Below are positions 43,032 to 52,733 of a stretch of DNA of 64,000 bases, piece by piece (the first letter of the stretch is position 1; each line of letters starts with the position of its first letter). The position numbers were made by a program, and so were the translations under genes. The notes under the pieces were generated by a model. That model did no database searches and was not told where the DNA came from. It saw nothing but the letters and a program-made list of their open reading frames with translations. Origin of the DNA: CAYMZZ01 sp044463125 (GTDB taxonomy: Bacteria; Bacteroidota; Bacteroidia; Chitinophagales; Chitinophagaceae); contig JBIQMS010000018.1 in NCBI GenBank assembly GCA_044463125.1, forward strand, positions 1 through 64,000. The letters run 5' to 3'.

Positions 43032-46000
43032 ATGACGCGTTCCTTATGCCGGTACGGGCATTTTCTGTTCCTCTTTGTGACCTTATTCATGCTGGCTGGT
43101 TCCGCTGCATCGCAACGGGTGCCTAATCCAACCGAAACCGGATCGACCAATCGTTACCCGAGCAACCTGGACTCTAACTTACGAATGGAACTTGCCCTGC
43201 AACAACTTGGCCATAAAATTCGAACGCGACAAAATGCTGGGGCAGGTAACTTATCCGTTACTGGCCGGAATCCAGAACGATCCACAGGGGTTGTTGTCAA
43301 CAGCAGACGCGCCATCAGCCAGGCTGGCGTTCCTGCCCGAACCTACGAAGACTGCGATAAAGTCTCCAGTCGAAATTTTGTGTACCAGGATTCCATCACC
43401 ATGTGGACGGGTACTGCCAGTGTTGCCGCAGATGGGCACATCGTTATTCCAGGTGAATACGAAAGGTATTATGATACGGGAAGCGATATTGGTGGGTTTT
43501 GCATCAAAACGGATTGGGAAGGGAATGTTATTTGGGCAAAACTGTACGACAGTGTAGCCAGTGCAACGCCTCATTTCCTGAACTATTTTCATTCACTTGC
43601 GCTGCAGGATGGCCGAATACTCCTGGCAGGTCGTTTGACCAACAATACTACCAATCAGGCAGATTTCATATTAACGCTGCTTAACTCCGACGGTGATATT
43701 ATTTGGAACCGGGTTTATGAGCACAGTCTCTGGCAGGGCTTTTCCGGAAGCGGTGATGCATTTGGAATGAATTCGATGGAGGAGGATCCGTCAACCGGAA
43801 GCGTATTTTTCACCGGCAATACCTGGTCAAGCGGCCCTACCATTACCAAAGTGTCGTTAACTGATGGCGATATCGAATGGAGCCGCACCTATTCATTAGC
43901 AGAGTCGGGTGGCAGTTTTGGCTCTGTCCTTGAAAGTGACCGGCTTGTTCTGTTTAACTTTTATTACATCTATGCCACTACTTTTATCCATGTTTCGATC
44001 ATTAATAAGCAAACAGGGGATATATCCACCATTCGAACGCATACGCAAACCACCACCCCATTATCACCCCAGGTTTATGCTGCAGCAAAGGTAATTAAGC
44101 TCAATAACGGGCACTATCGACTGGCAGGATATACCACGCGCGGATACGAGGCACCTTATACGGGAACCCAGGAGCTTTATCATTTGCTGCTGATCGATCT
44201 CGATCAGCAGTTCAACTTTGTCCGAGCTTTTGGATTTAAAAGCAACATAAATTCCTGGGCCAGCACAACAGAAATTATACTATTTCCCGACGGTCAGGGA
44301 ATCTATTCCCAACAACCCAGTATAGATGGGGCTATTACCAGCCGGAATATTGTTCTTTTTAAAGACGACCAGATTTACCATGAACGTCGGCGGAGTTTCC
44401 CCAATCAGTTTTTTGCAACACGGCCCACTTATTTACGAATGCCCGATGGAGGATTCTTTATGACCACCCACCTGGTTGATAATGGTGCGATGATAAATGA
44501 TGGAACGAAACTGGATTATTATCGAATGCACGCTTCCGATACACTTAACGATTGCCTGGGACAATTGGACTCCTCGGTAAGCATATGGCAATACCAGATG
44601 TTTGACCATCCGAGTCCTATTGGCACGGTTAGCGAGGAAGGATTCCGTTTGAGCACACAACAAACTATCCTGGCTGTTAACGCGCGTATGTATCCGGGAC
44701 CGGCATGCGAAGTGGTATCCAATTGCGATACATTGGGTTTAAGGATTGATGATAATATTATCTGTCCGGGCAATGAAGCCATCCTAACCGTAACCAAAAA
44801 TATCGCATGCGGAAGCCTTGTTCCACTTGAATGGGACTCCCAGTTTACCGACGCACCGGTAAGGCTTACGGATAGTACCTATGCATTTCGATTTAACAAT
44901 CCGGGCCAGAGTTATATCAAGGCATCGCTGCTGGGATGCCATTTCTTTGAAGACAGCTTGCAGGTAACTGTGCTTCCTGAACGTAGTAACGTAGACCTGG
45001 GACCCGATCGAGAAATTTGCGAAGGGAATTCCATTGCGCTAAATGCGGGCGAAGGCTTTTCCAGTTACATGTGGCAGGATGGTTCGGTGGACTCCGTGCT
45101 GTCCATAACAGAACCGGGCATTTATTTTGTAACAGCATACACGGCATGTGGCAGCAGATTCAGTGATACGGTGGTCATAAATGCTCACCCTCCTATCCCG
45201 CTTGAGCTGGGTCCCGATAGAACAAAATGTAACAATGATACGCTTGTGCTTACTGCACCGGACGGGTTTATCAACTACCAATGGAATAGCAGTGCGGGAA
45301 GCGATTTCTGGCAAGACCCAACCATAATTGTGCAGCCAGAAAACGATCTGATCTTCTACCTTCAGGCAGAAAAATCGCCAGGCTGCTTTGCGTATGATAG
45401 CATACAGGTGACAGTATTGCGATCATCTCCAATAAACCTGGGACCCGATACCCGATTTTGTCAGGGCGACAGTCTGATACTGAACGCAGGTGCTGATTTC
45501 GTGAATTATAATTGGAACACAGGCGAAAATTCGCCGGATGTTACCATAAAGTCATCCGGAAGCTATGCAGTTACGGCAACGGCAGCGAATGGTTGCAGCT
45601 CCAGCGATACTATCCAGGTGATGCCCTTATTTCCTTTGCCGCAGGTACAATTAGCCCCTCCTCAAAGCATTTGCGCAGATGAATCGTTTACTTTCGATGC
45701 GGGCCCGCAGTATGTTAGCTATCAATGGAACACCGGCAGCACAGCATCTGCAATTACCGTAAATATTCCGGGAACTTACATCATCGATGTTGTTGACAAC
45801 AATGGCTGTAAAGGTACAGATACAAGTGCCATCATTGCCATATACCCCAATCCCCAGGGCTTTTTACCTCCGGACACCAATATATGTAGCTATGGCTTCC
45901 TGGATATTACCCCTCAAAGAGGATTTGATAGTTATAATTGGAGTACAGGATCCGGCAATGCCACATTGAGAATTACACAGCCGGGCGAATATTGGTTGCA

Positions 46001-46340
46001 GGTGAGAGATGAAAACAATTGTAAGGGTACAGATAGCATTATTGTGCTGCCGAAAGATTGTATGACCGGCTTCTTCGTACCAAAGGCCTTTACTCCGAAT
46101 GCGGATGGCCTCAATGATGATTTCAAACCCTTATTATTCGGCAATATCGAGCATTATCAGTTTACCGTATTCAATCGCTGGGGCCAAATAGTTTTCCAGT
46201 CTTCCACCCCCGGTCAGGGATGGGATGGGCGATACAAGGGGAAGTTCGAATCCGCAAATGTGTTTGTCTGGACCTGCCAGTACAGGTTGGCGGGAGGTGA
46301 AAATCAATCGGAGAAGGGTTCGGTAATGTTGATTCGTTAA
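43032..46340 (+). CDS. Large secreted protein with repeated Ig/PKD-like domains and a type IX C-terminal domain
   Basis: 1102 residues from the ATG at 43032, which gives a clean signal peptide (HFLFLFVTLFMLAGSAAS-Q); an earlier TTG at 43011 is less likely. Residues ~100-540 form a beta-propeller-like region (repeated DGxxIW and FVRAF/ILLAGRL patterns). Four or five Ig/PKD-like repeats follow, with motifs such as NLGPDTRFCQGDSLILNAG and YNWNTG. The last ~90 residues (FFVPKAFTPNADGLNDDFKP, FTVFNRWGQIVFQS, GWDGRYKG, GVFVWTCQYR-like) match the gliding-motility/CHU_C C-terminal domain, a type IX secretion signal. Probably surface-anchored adhesin. A repeat element flanks it on each side. Confidence 0.88.
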   Translation: MTRSLCRYGHFLFLFVTLFMLAGSAASQRVPNPTETGSTNRYPSNLDSNLRMELALQQLGHKIRTRQNAGAGNLSVTGRNPERSTGVVVNSRRAISQAGVPARTYEDCDKVSSRNFVYQDSITMWTGTASVAADGHIVIPGEYERYYDTGSDIGGFCIKTDWEGNVIWAKLYDSVASATPHFLNYFHSLALQDGRILLAGRLTNNTTNQADFILTLLNSDGDIIWNRVYEHSLWQGFSGSGDAFGMNSMEEDPSTGSVFFTGNTWSSGPTITKVSLTDGDIEWSRTYSLAESGGSFGSVLESDRLVLFNFYYIYATTFIHVSIINKQTGDISTIRTHTQTTTPLSPQVYAAAKVIKLNNGHYRLAGYTTRGYEAPYTGTQELYHLLLIDLDQQFNFVRAFGFKSNINSWASTTEIILFPDGQGIYSQQPSIDGAITSRNIVLFKDDQIYHERRRSFPNQFFATRPTYLRMPDGGFFMTTHLVDNGAMINDGTKLDYYRMHASDTLNDCLGQLDSSVSIWQYQMFDHPSPIGTVSEEGFRLSTQQTILAVNARMYPGPACEVVSNCDTLGLRIDDNIICPGNEAILTVTKNIACGSLVPLEWDSQFTDAPVRLTDSTYAFRFNNPGQSYIKASLLGCHFFEDSLQVTVLPERSNVDLGPDREICEGNSIALNAGEGFSSYMWQDGSVDSVLSITEPGIYFVTAYTACGSRFSDTVVINAHPPIPLELGPDRTKCNNDTLVLTAPDGFINYQWNSSAGSDFWQDPTIIVQPENDLIFYLQAEKSPGCFAYDSIQVTVLRSSPINLGPDTRFCQGDSLILNAGADFVNYNWNTGENSPDVTIKSSGSYAVTATAANGCSSSDTIQVMPLFPLPQVQLAPPQSICADESFTFDAGPQYVSYQWNTGSTASAITVNIPGTYIIDVVDNNGCKGTDTSAIIAIYPNPQGFLPPDTNICSYGFLDITPQRGFDSYNWSTGSGNATLRITQPGEYWLQVRDENNCKGTDSIIVLPKDCMTGFFVPKAFTPNADGLNDDFKPLLFGNIEHYQFTVFNRWGQIVFQSSTPGQGWDGRYKGKFESANVFVWTCQYRLAGGENQSEKGSVMLIR

Positions 46341-46348
46341 TATTAGTT

Positions 46349-46447
46349 CGTAGAGACGCGCTGCGCGCGTCTCCTGCATGAACATGAATCAATTTTGGCG
46401 ACAACCTTTAGGTGCGGCTTTGGAGACGCGCGCAGCGCGTCTCTACG
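46349..46447 (+). mobile_element. 99-bp inverted-repeat element, copy 2
   Basis: Exact 26-bp terminal inverted repeats (46349-46374 and 46422-46447) identical to those of copy 1; the 47-bp centre has diverged but keeps TGCATGAAC/TGTATGAAC at the left. It begins 9 bp after the stop of the secreted adhesin-like gene, so may act as its terminator. An additional GAAGCGCGCAGCGCGC fragment follows at 46494-46510. Confidence 0.65.
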
Positions 46448-46521
46448 GTGAACACGCATCAAATCAGGCAATACACAGGCTGCAGAAACCAAAAGAAGCG
46501 CGCAGCGCGCCCCTATAGCAT

Positions 46522-46572
46522 ACCTTTTTCATGCGGGTTGGGTGCGAAGCGCCCAACCCGCATGAAAAAGGT
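46522..46572. repeat. Long hairpin (21-bp perfect stem)
   Basis: 46522-46542 (ACCTTTTTCATGCGGGTTGG plus G) is the exact reverse complement of 46552-46572, with the 9-nt loop TGCGAAGCG. It lies between the element above and the AraC gene and would terminate readthrough from either side. Confidence 0.7.
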
Positions 46573-46639
46573 GCACAAAATATGTGCACTTTTTTACACA
46601 ATTGTTTCCGTTATTTTATTGACCATTTTGCTTTTTCCC

Positions 46640-46664
46640 GACTGAAGGTTGCCAGCCTTCAGTC
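46640..46664 (+). promoter_or_regulatory. Hairpin touching the AraC start codon
   Basis: GACTGAAGG (46640-46648) and CCTTCAGTC (46656-46664) form a 9-bp stem with a 7-nt loop ending directly before the ATG at 46665. It could occlude the start or be the left-over of a dispersed palindrome. Confidence 0.5.
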
Positions 46665-47513
46665 ATGTTAGTTACAACCTGGAACGACACAAATATCCTG
46701 CGGCATAGCCTGGATCTTTCCCGCTATTGTCCGCGCAGGGATATGGCTGCCCCGCTGCAACTGGACTTGCCGGGTGGGGAGTTGGAGATTCGTCGTATCT
46801 GTACGGAGCAAATCCGCCTTCTAGTTTTCCAGGCCCGCTTTGAGGATCCCCGTTTTCTTTGTTTGGAGTCGCTGCCCAACCATGCGCCGATCCTGGTATT
46901 GCCTGCCATGGAAGAGGATGGTATTCCCCAGCGAATGGAACTGCTGAACCATCATCCGCAAGAAGCGAATCGCTATTGGCGTGCCCAACAACACCGATTC
47001 CTACTATTGTCTGTTCCTACCACGATAGAACTGCCCCCGCTCAGTCCCCTGCCCCATGGCCCGCAAACCGCCATGCTTTTGCAGGAATGGCTACATGAGC
47101 CGGCTTCTGTATTGCCCGGTGCACGAAAAGAGCAACAGCTATGGCATTGCCTGCGCGATGAGTTGCTACTGGGTCCTTTGTTCCGGCCGGTGCCGCCCCA
47201 TTTGCTGCCGGGTATTCGGGAAACGGGTCAATACCTCTATCAAAACCCCGGCAGCAACGACAGCATCGCCCGGCTGGCGCAACGTGCCGGCATGAGCGGC
47301 ACTTATCTGAAATCCTATTTTCAGCAGTATTTTGGTATGTCCATCCATCGGTTCCGGCAATATTACCGCATGCAGCAGGCTTGTCGCTTACTGCATCATA
47401 CGCCGGATGGCTTATCCGATATAGCCCTGCAATGCGGGTTCAGCGACGACTCCAATTTCATCCGCGCTTTTCAGCGCTATTATGGCATCTCCCCTACCCG
47501 GGCTTTCCGTTGA
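46665..47513 (+). CDS. AraC family transcriptional regulator
   Basis: 282 residues. The N-terminal ~170 residues form a poorly conserved sensing domain. The C-terminal ~100 residues carry two helix-turn-helix units (IARLAQRAGMSGTYLKSYFQQYFGMSIHRFRQYYRMQQACRLL and LSDIALQCGFSDDSNFIRAFQRYYGISPTRAFR, where the last motif is the AraC signature). Its target is unknown; it lies before the small exported protein and the SusC/SusD locus on the other strand, so regulating that locus is possible. Confidence 0.9.
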   Translation: MLVTTWNDTNILRHSLDLSRYCPRRDMAAPLQLDLPGGELEIRRICTEQIRLLVFQARFEDPRFLCLESLPNHAPILVLPAMEEDGIPQRMELLNHHPQEANRYWRAQQHRFLLLSVPTTIELPPLSPLPHGPQTAMLLQEWLHEPASVLPGARKEQQLWHCLRDELLLGPLFRPVPPHLLPGIRETGQYLYQNPGSNDSIARLAQRAGMSGTYLKSYFQQYFGMSIHRFRQYYRMQQACRLLHHTPDGLSDIALQCGFSDDSNFIRAFQRYYGISPTRAFR

Positions 47514-47695
47514 TGTATAGCGATCTCCTGCCTGCTGCGGATTTTTGAATTGTCTAAAATGACAACTCCTTTTGTCGCAAAGGATAATGATTTCGGCCAA
47601 TAGAGCATCGACCTTCATTCCTGTTCCGCGGCACCAGGGGCAGCCGAAAACCTGTAAAAGAGTAGGCAGCAAACAATCATTTAAAACCTTGATGT

Positions 47696-48085
47696 ATGAA
47701 AAAGATCGCATTATTTTCGATGGCGCTTTTGCTAACCGGCGCATTGGGTATCGTTTTGCTGAGCTCCTTTAAGGGAGGATCGGTGGAGGAGAAGGAAAAG
47801 TTCAGTGTCACTTATTTCAAGTTTGATGATCAAATTGAAGCTTCGGAGGAAAATCTCGAGAATGTGGGCAATTGGGAAATGCTTGAAGGTCTGCCTGGCA
47901 ACAACCCTTGCAATACCGGTACTGACGCTCCCTGCGTTATTCATGTATCAAATAGCGCCGCGGGTATTTCCACCTCAGACACTGAGTTTCAAAGAATTCA
48001 AAAGCTGGTGACTTACCTGGCGGCACAGTCATCTGCCGAAGACTTTGTCGCTCTTCCCAGCGTCTACGATTACCAAAGGCCTTAA
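47696..48085 (+). CDS. Small exported protein
   Basis: 129 residues: N-terminal signal or anchor (MKKIALFSMALLLTGALGIVLLSSF), then a short acidic domain with two Cys (NNPCNTGTDAPCVIHVSN, possible disulfide) and no known motif. Proteins of this size with a two-Cys core often precede SusC/SusD loci in Bacteroidota. I cannot assign a function. It ends with a strong terminator that also ends the SusD gene from the opposite side. Confidence 0.65.
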   Translation: MKKIALFSMALLLTGALGIVLLSSFKGGSVEEKEKFSVTYFKFDDQIEASEENLENVGNWEMLEGLPGNNPCNTGTDAPCVIHVSNSAAGISTSDTEFQRIQKLVTYLAAQSSAEDFVALPSVYDYQRP

Positions 48086-48090
48086 AATTC

Positions 48091-48120
48091 AAAAGCACCT
48101 GCCAGGCAGGTGCTTTTTTT
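48091..48120. terminator. Bidirectional terminator
   Basis: AAAAGCACCTGCC (48091-48103), A, GGCAGGTGCTTTT (48105-48117), then TTTT: a 13-bp stem with A and T tracts on both sides. It lies between the small exported protein (plus) and SusD (minus). Confidence 0.85.
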
Positions 48121-49503
48121 TCATGGGTTTTGCGGCATGCCCGATAAATCAATCACCTTTTGCGGAATGGGAGTAGCATACCGGGGACTATTTGGGTCTA
48201 ACTGTTTCCATTCATCGTTGACCCATCGGCGAAGGACGATATTTCTTCCTTCCTTATTCAGCCTTTTAATATCGGGCCATCGTTCTCCTCTAAAAAGGAG
48301 TTCTTTTTGTCGTTCTGCCAATATTGTATCCAACAATTGTTGCGGATTTTGGTAAGAGATCGGGGTGAATGTCCCGGCCTGGTATCTTTTTTCCAGCAAC
48401 TGATTCAACAACTGTAGCGCAGCATCATGCGAAGCCTGATCTGTTTTCCGGGCCAGGTATTCGGCACGGATAAGCATCATTTCTGCTACGGTCGGCCCCT
48501 GAAAATGGGCGTTCGAGCCGATAAGGCTACCTCTGAATCGTTTGGTGCCATCTGTATTGTTCAGAAAATATAAAGATCTTCTCAAATCATTAGTGGCATA
48601 CAGGGAGTATAAAAAGGTATCAATTCGCGCCCGATTAGGCTGCAACATTCCCGGTGGACCATCAGTTGCCAAATTCAAAATTATCTCTGGATGAGAATAT
48701 AGGGGCCCGAAAGGATAGCTTGCAGCAGGGTTGGGTACCTGGTTATAGTCGTATAGCTGATTCTGCAACTGCAGGCTAAGGCCTGCATAATGCCCCGCAC
48801 TATCATATACCCTCATCGATAGATAGCAACGGGCCAGGATGGCATAAGCCGCAGCCCTGGAAGGTCTAACTACATGAAAGGGTCTATCAGGTAAATAATT
48901 CGTTGATTCCTTTAAATCCTGGATGATTTGGCGGTAAGTATCTTCTACACTGGAACGAACGGAAGGTTTTTCAAAATCCTCGTCTAACCGAAGTGGAAGC
49001 CCCAGATCACTTTTGGCGCTGGCTTCGTCATAAGCGTTACACCAAATTTTCGCGGCCGTCAAATAATTAAAGCCGCGCAAAAACAATGCATGGGCTCTTG
49101 TGGCATTCCAGGCAGAATCATCACCGGCACGCCTCGGCATCTCCTGCAGGCTTTCAAGCACCACATTACAGAAATAGATCCTTCTGTAAATCAGCACCCA
49201 ATCGTTGCTCTGATCTCGAAAAATACCTTCTTTAGCCCAGGCATAGGTTGCTCTGTCGTAAGTGGTGAGGCTATTGAATACGGATGGAATAATATAAAAT
49301 TCGTCGGCACTGCATACATCCGTAAAGGGTAGTTGCTCCACCATAGTCCTATTACGATCCAGCAGCGCCTGCGCCTTATGTATGGCATTGATGGTTTCCA
49401 ATGATGATTCGGGTTTTTCTTCCAGGTACTTTTGGCATCCGGACAAAACCATAACCCACAGACCCAAACTGGCGAGTATTTTGATGTTAAATCTTTTTCG
49501 CAT
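48121..49503 (-). CDS. SusD/RagB family outer-membrane lipoprotein
   Basis: 460 residues. Lipoprotein signal (GLWVMVLSGC, Cys ~23) then the typical TPR-rich SusD fold with KYLEEKPESSLETINA near the start and GERWPDIKRLNKEG near the C-terminus. It binds nutrient (glycan or peptide) on the cell surface and feeds the partner SusC channel. The gene follows SusC by 18 bp on the same strand. Confidence 0.93.
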   Translation of the reverse strand: MRKRFNIKILASLGLWVMVLSGCQKYLEEKPESSLETINAIHKAQALLDRNRTMVEQLPFTDVCSADEFYIIPSVFNSLTTYDRATYAWAKEGIFRDQSNDWVLIYRRIYFCNVVLESLQEMPRRAGDDSAWNATRAHALFLRGFNYLTAAKIWCNAYDEASAKSDLGLPLRLDEDFEKPSVRSSVEDTYRQIIQDLKESTNYLPDRPFHVVRPSRAAAYAILARCYLSMRVYDSAGHYAGLSLQLQNQLYDYNQVPNPAASYPFGPLYSHPEIILNLATDGPPGMLQPNRARIDTFLYSLYATNDLRRSLYFLNNTDGTKRFRGSLIGSNAHFQGPTVAEMMLIRAEYLARKTDQASHDAALQLLNQLLEKRYQAGTFTPISYQNPQQLLDTILAERQKELLFRGERWPDIKRLNKEGRNIVLRRWVNDEWKQLDPNSPRYATPIPQKVIDLSGMPQNP

Positions 49504-49521
49504 AAAAAATGGTTTGAAGTT

Positions 49522-52500
49522 TTAGAATGTGGCTGAAAAACTCAGGCTGATTCTTTTGAGTGGAGGCAATCCCGTAAGGCTGCTATTGGGATCACCGGGC
49601 ACATTGGTTGCTTTCCAGATGACACCGAGATTGTTGGCGATCAAGGCAAAATTCAAGGACTGAATATAACCCCGCCATTGAGGCCCCAGCCTGGGTGAAA
49701 AACTCAGGTTGACATATTGTAGTCGAATATGATCTGCCTTTTCCGCCAACACCTCTGATTGCTGATAAAAACTTTCCCGCATAGCTATATTGGGATATCG
49801 ATAAGAAGGTACATTCGTGTGTAGTTCATCTCCCGGCTTTTGCCAGCGACGGAGATAATCCGGATAGCCTCTGCCAGACTCTAACTCATTACTGTTATAA
49901 GTAGGCCTTGTGAAAAAATGGCCAAAGCTTCCCATCAGCCGAAACCGCAGGCTAAGGCTTTTCCATTGTAAGTGATGTCCCCAGGAACCGGTCCAAAGTG
50001 GCAGGATGCTGCCAACATAAACAAGGTCACTGAACTTAGTTCCAGTTCCCGTTATTGCCAGATAATTATTGCTGGGAGCACCGTCAAGATATCCCAAAGG
50101 ATCACCATTCGTCGGGTCAAGGCCAGCCCAACGATAGGCGAAATAACTGGCTGCATCAAAGCCTTCTACACCACGTAGCCCCATGCCGGTAATAAATCGA
50201 ACCGCATCTTCTCCTTTTTGATATCGGCGCGTAACGGAACGGGTACGATTAAAGTTCATATCGGTTTCCCACTTAAAGATTCCCTGCAGAATTTTTCCAT
50301 TGAGTTGAATATCCCAACCACGGGTACGCATCTTACCGATATTGCGCAGGACATTCGATCCAAGCCCTGCTGTCTGGTCAATGGGTACCAACTGATACAT
50401 ATCGGATATTTCTTTGTTGAAAAACTCTATCTGCGCGCTTAGTCTATCATCGCGACTCTGTCCCTCGGCCGCCAGGTTAAAAATGGAGGTTTGCTCCCAA
50501 CGAAGGTTGGGATTGGGGTAATTGGCAATAGTTGCCGGCACCAGGAGTGTTTGTGGATTTGTGTTTTCATAACTTATTGTAGTAACCGCCACATTTCTTG
50601 CGTCCATATTTCCCTGGTGACCTATAGAGCTCCGTATCCTGAGCTCAGGTAACCAGGGTACTTTGTAGAACTTTTCTTTGGAAATATTCCAGCTAAAGCC
50701 GGCAGACCAAAGTGGCTTCCATCGGTTATTGGTGGCCACCCCAAACAAATTGGAGGCATCGCGACGCGCGCTGGCAGAGAAAGTGTACTTATTCCGCAAG
50801 GTAAAAGAAGCATTACTATAGAAGGACACAAAGCGTTGGAGACGTTTCCCTCTTAGGCTGGAGCCGGGTATGTTAATGGAATAACCGTTGGCAAAATCAT
50901 AATAAGGGGTATTAAAATTAACATCAACATGTGAAAGTAGTTCCGGGTCATACCCGTACCGTCGGTCGTATAAATCATCAGACTCTGTTTGGGAAGTTTC
51001 AGCTCCTAACAAAATCCGCAGTGGATTTCCGGCAATTGATTTTCGATAATTGATCTGGCTGCGCAAATTCTGTTGTAGAGAGCTGGAGTTACCATAAAAT
51101 AAGATCCCTCCTTTGGGTACCGGGAACAGCATCCGGTTGTTGGCGTAATCATGTTGGGCAAAACGGTTGATCATATCCCGCGCATAGAAGCCCCCAATAC
51201 CATAGTATCGCTCGAGATTCAGATTATCTTTCTGATAGCGATAAGAGATGGAAACATCCAAACCATCGAAAACTCTTTGATTCAACTCGATGGTAGCTGC
51301 CATATTCTGCAACCGAAAAATATCGGTTTCATGCAAATGATTGGTCAGGGGATAGAACTTCCAATCGAGCAGGTAGCCCGCACCCGCGGTATCAATAAAA
51401 TCACGGCCTCTTACCCAATCGATAGATATTGGGTTACCAGCGTCATCCACAAATCTTGCATAACTGCGAACCATATCAGCATATTCTATATCTCTGTATT
51501 GTGGACGCCCGCTTTTGGTCCGAACCTGGCTAAAGAGCATCTGGGTAGATACAGTAGTGCTCTTCCCCAATTTTACTTGGAGACTGGAGTTAAGGGTCAC
51601 CCTGTTTTGCAGTTCCGCCAGCGAACTTATATTCCGATCCCATCCACCGGAAATCCGCCAGCTTGATTGGCGGCTCCCTCCTTCCAGTGAAAGGGAATAT
51701 TGCTGGGCCTGGGCGGAACGATAGAAATATTTTTCATAATCATTCCGTACATCGCGTGTCCTCAATTGATTAATGTAAGCATCGGCTTCAGCCTGTGAAA
51801 TTTCACCATTATCGAGTTTTCTTAACGTCCAGGCCAGATCGGTGGGCGCAACGGCATTTTGTACATTGAAGTAATGATCAAATCTCCCTTGCTGGTACAA
51901 ATAAGTTTCAATGTCGATTAAATCACTGGTGGAAAGTGCAGGTATTTTATGGAGATCCGGCTTTTCATCGACCGTATAATTGGCGCGGAAATTAACCCGA
52001 ACCGGCTGATCCATTTTCCCTTTCTTCGTATTGATCACAATCACCCCGTTGGCCGCACGTGCACCCCAGATGGAGGAAGCGGCCGCATCTTTGAGCACCA
52101 CAATATCTTCTACGTCGTTAGGGTTTAAATAATTGATATCACCTTCAAAGGGGAAATTGTCGAGTATGATCAGGGGCTTCTGAATTTGGGTCGTCATCGT
52201 ACTCAGCCCCCTGATCAGCAAAAGACCGCTAACAGGGGTACTTACCCCAGAAGGCCCCTCTTGCAATGAATTCGTCATATACTTGAGCCTGTCCAGTATA
52301 TTAGTCTCCACCACTTCATTCAGGCTTTGATTGCTGATGCGGGTGTATGAACCCGTGGCTTTGTTGGCGATGGTACGGGAATAGCCGTCGTTGTACACAA
52401 CAACTTCTTTCAGGGTACCCGGTGCCTGCTCCAGCAATACCTGGATGGTTTGCCGGCCTGCAGGCAGGTTTACCAACTTGCTGTTGTATTCGGTAAAGCT

Positions 52501-52728
52501 TACCTGCAAGCGGTTAACTTCTTGTGGTACGGTAAATTCAAAATAACCCTGTTCATTGGTTTGCGTTTGCTGCTCCAGGGTAGGGATGCGGATGGTTGCC
52601 CCCGCCAGCGGCTCAAAGCTCAGGCTGTCGCGGACCCATCCTTTGATTTTTCGCCCCGTACTGTCCTGTGCCTGCAGCATAGCCGCACAGAGAACAAGTA
52701 AGAGGCTGGTACAAATTTTTCGTTTCAT
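49522..52728 (-). CDS. SusC/RagA family TonB-dependent transporter
   Basis: 1068 residues: signal peptide (LLLVLCAAMLQA-Q), an N-terminal carboxypeptidase regulatory-like domain (~25-110; KIKGWVRDSLSFEPLAGATIRI), a plug domain (LLIRGLSTMTTQIQKPLIILDNFPFEGDINYLNPNDVEDIVVLKDAAASSIWGARAANGVIVINTKKGK) and a C-terminal 22-strand barrel ending RISLSFSATF. It imports a bound nutrient across the outer membrane with TonB energy. It forms an operon with a thioredoxin-like protein (upstream) and SusD (downstream). The substrate is not evident; no glycosidase genes are present here. Confidence 0.95.
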   Translation of the reverse strand: MKRKICTSLLLVLCAAMLQAQDSTGRKIKGWVRDSLSFEPLAGATIRIPTLEQQTQTNEQGYFEFTVPQEVNRLQVSFTEYNSKLVNLPAGRQTIQVLLEQAPGTLKEVVVYNDGYSRTIANKATGSYTRISNQSLNEVVETNILDRLKYMTNSLQEGPSGVSTPVSGLLLIRGLSTMTTQIQKPLIILDNFPFEGDINYLNPNDVEDIVVLKDAAASSIWGARAANGVIVINTKKGKMDQPVRVNFRANYTVDEKPDLHKIPALSTSDLIDIETYLYQQGRFDHYFNVQNAVAPTDLAWTLRKLDNGEISQAEADAYINQLRTRDVRNDYEKYFYRSAQAQQYSLSLEGGSRQSSWRISGGWDRNISSLAELQNRVTLNSSLQVKLGKSTTVSTQMLFSQVRTKSGRPQYRDIEYADMVRSYARFVDDAGNPISIDWVRGRDFIDTAGAGYLLDWKFYPLTNHLHETDIFRLQNMAATIELNQRVFDGLDVSISYRYQKDNLNLERYYGIGGFYARDMINRFAQHDYANNRMLFPVPKGGILFYGNSSSLQQNLRSQINYRKSIAGNPLRILLGAETSQTESDDLYDRRYGYDPELLSHVDVNFNTPYYDFANGYSINIPGSSLRGKRLQRFVSFYSNASFTLRNKYTFSASARRDASNLFGVATNNRWKPLWSAGFSWNISKEKFYKVPWLPELRIRSSIGHQGNMDARNVAVTTISYENTNPQTLLVPATIANYPNPNLRWEQTSIFNLAAEGQSRDDRLSAQIEFFNKEISDMYQLVPIDQTAGLGSNVLRNIGKMRTRGWDIQLNGKILQGIFKWETDMNFNRTRSVTRRYQKGEDAVRFITGMGLRGVEGFDAASYFAYRWAGLDPTNGDPLGYLDGAPSNNYLAITGTGTKFSDLVYVGSILPLWTGSWGHHLQWKSLSLRFRLMGSFGHFFTRPTYNSNELESGRGYPDYLRRWQKPGDELHTNVPSYRYPNIAMRESFYQQSEVLAEKADHIRLQYVNLSFSPRLGPQWRGYIQSLNFALIANNLGVIWKATNVPGDPNSSLTGLPPLKRISLSFSATF

Positions 52729-52733
52729 GCAGT

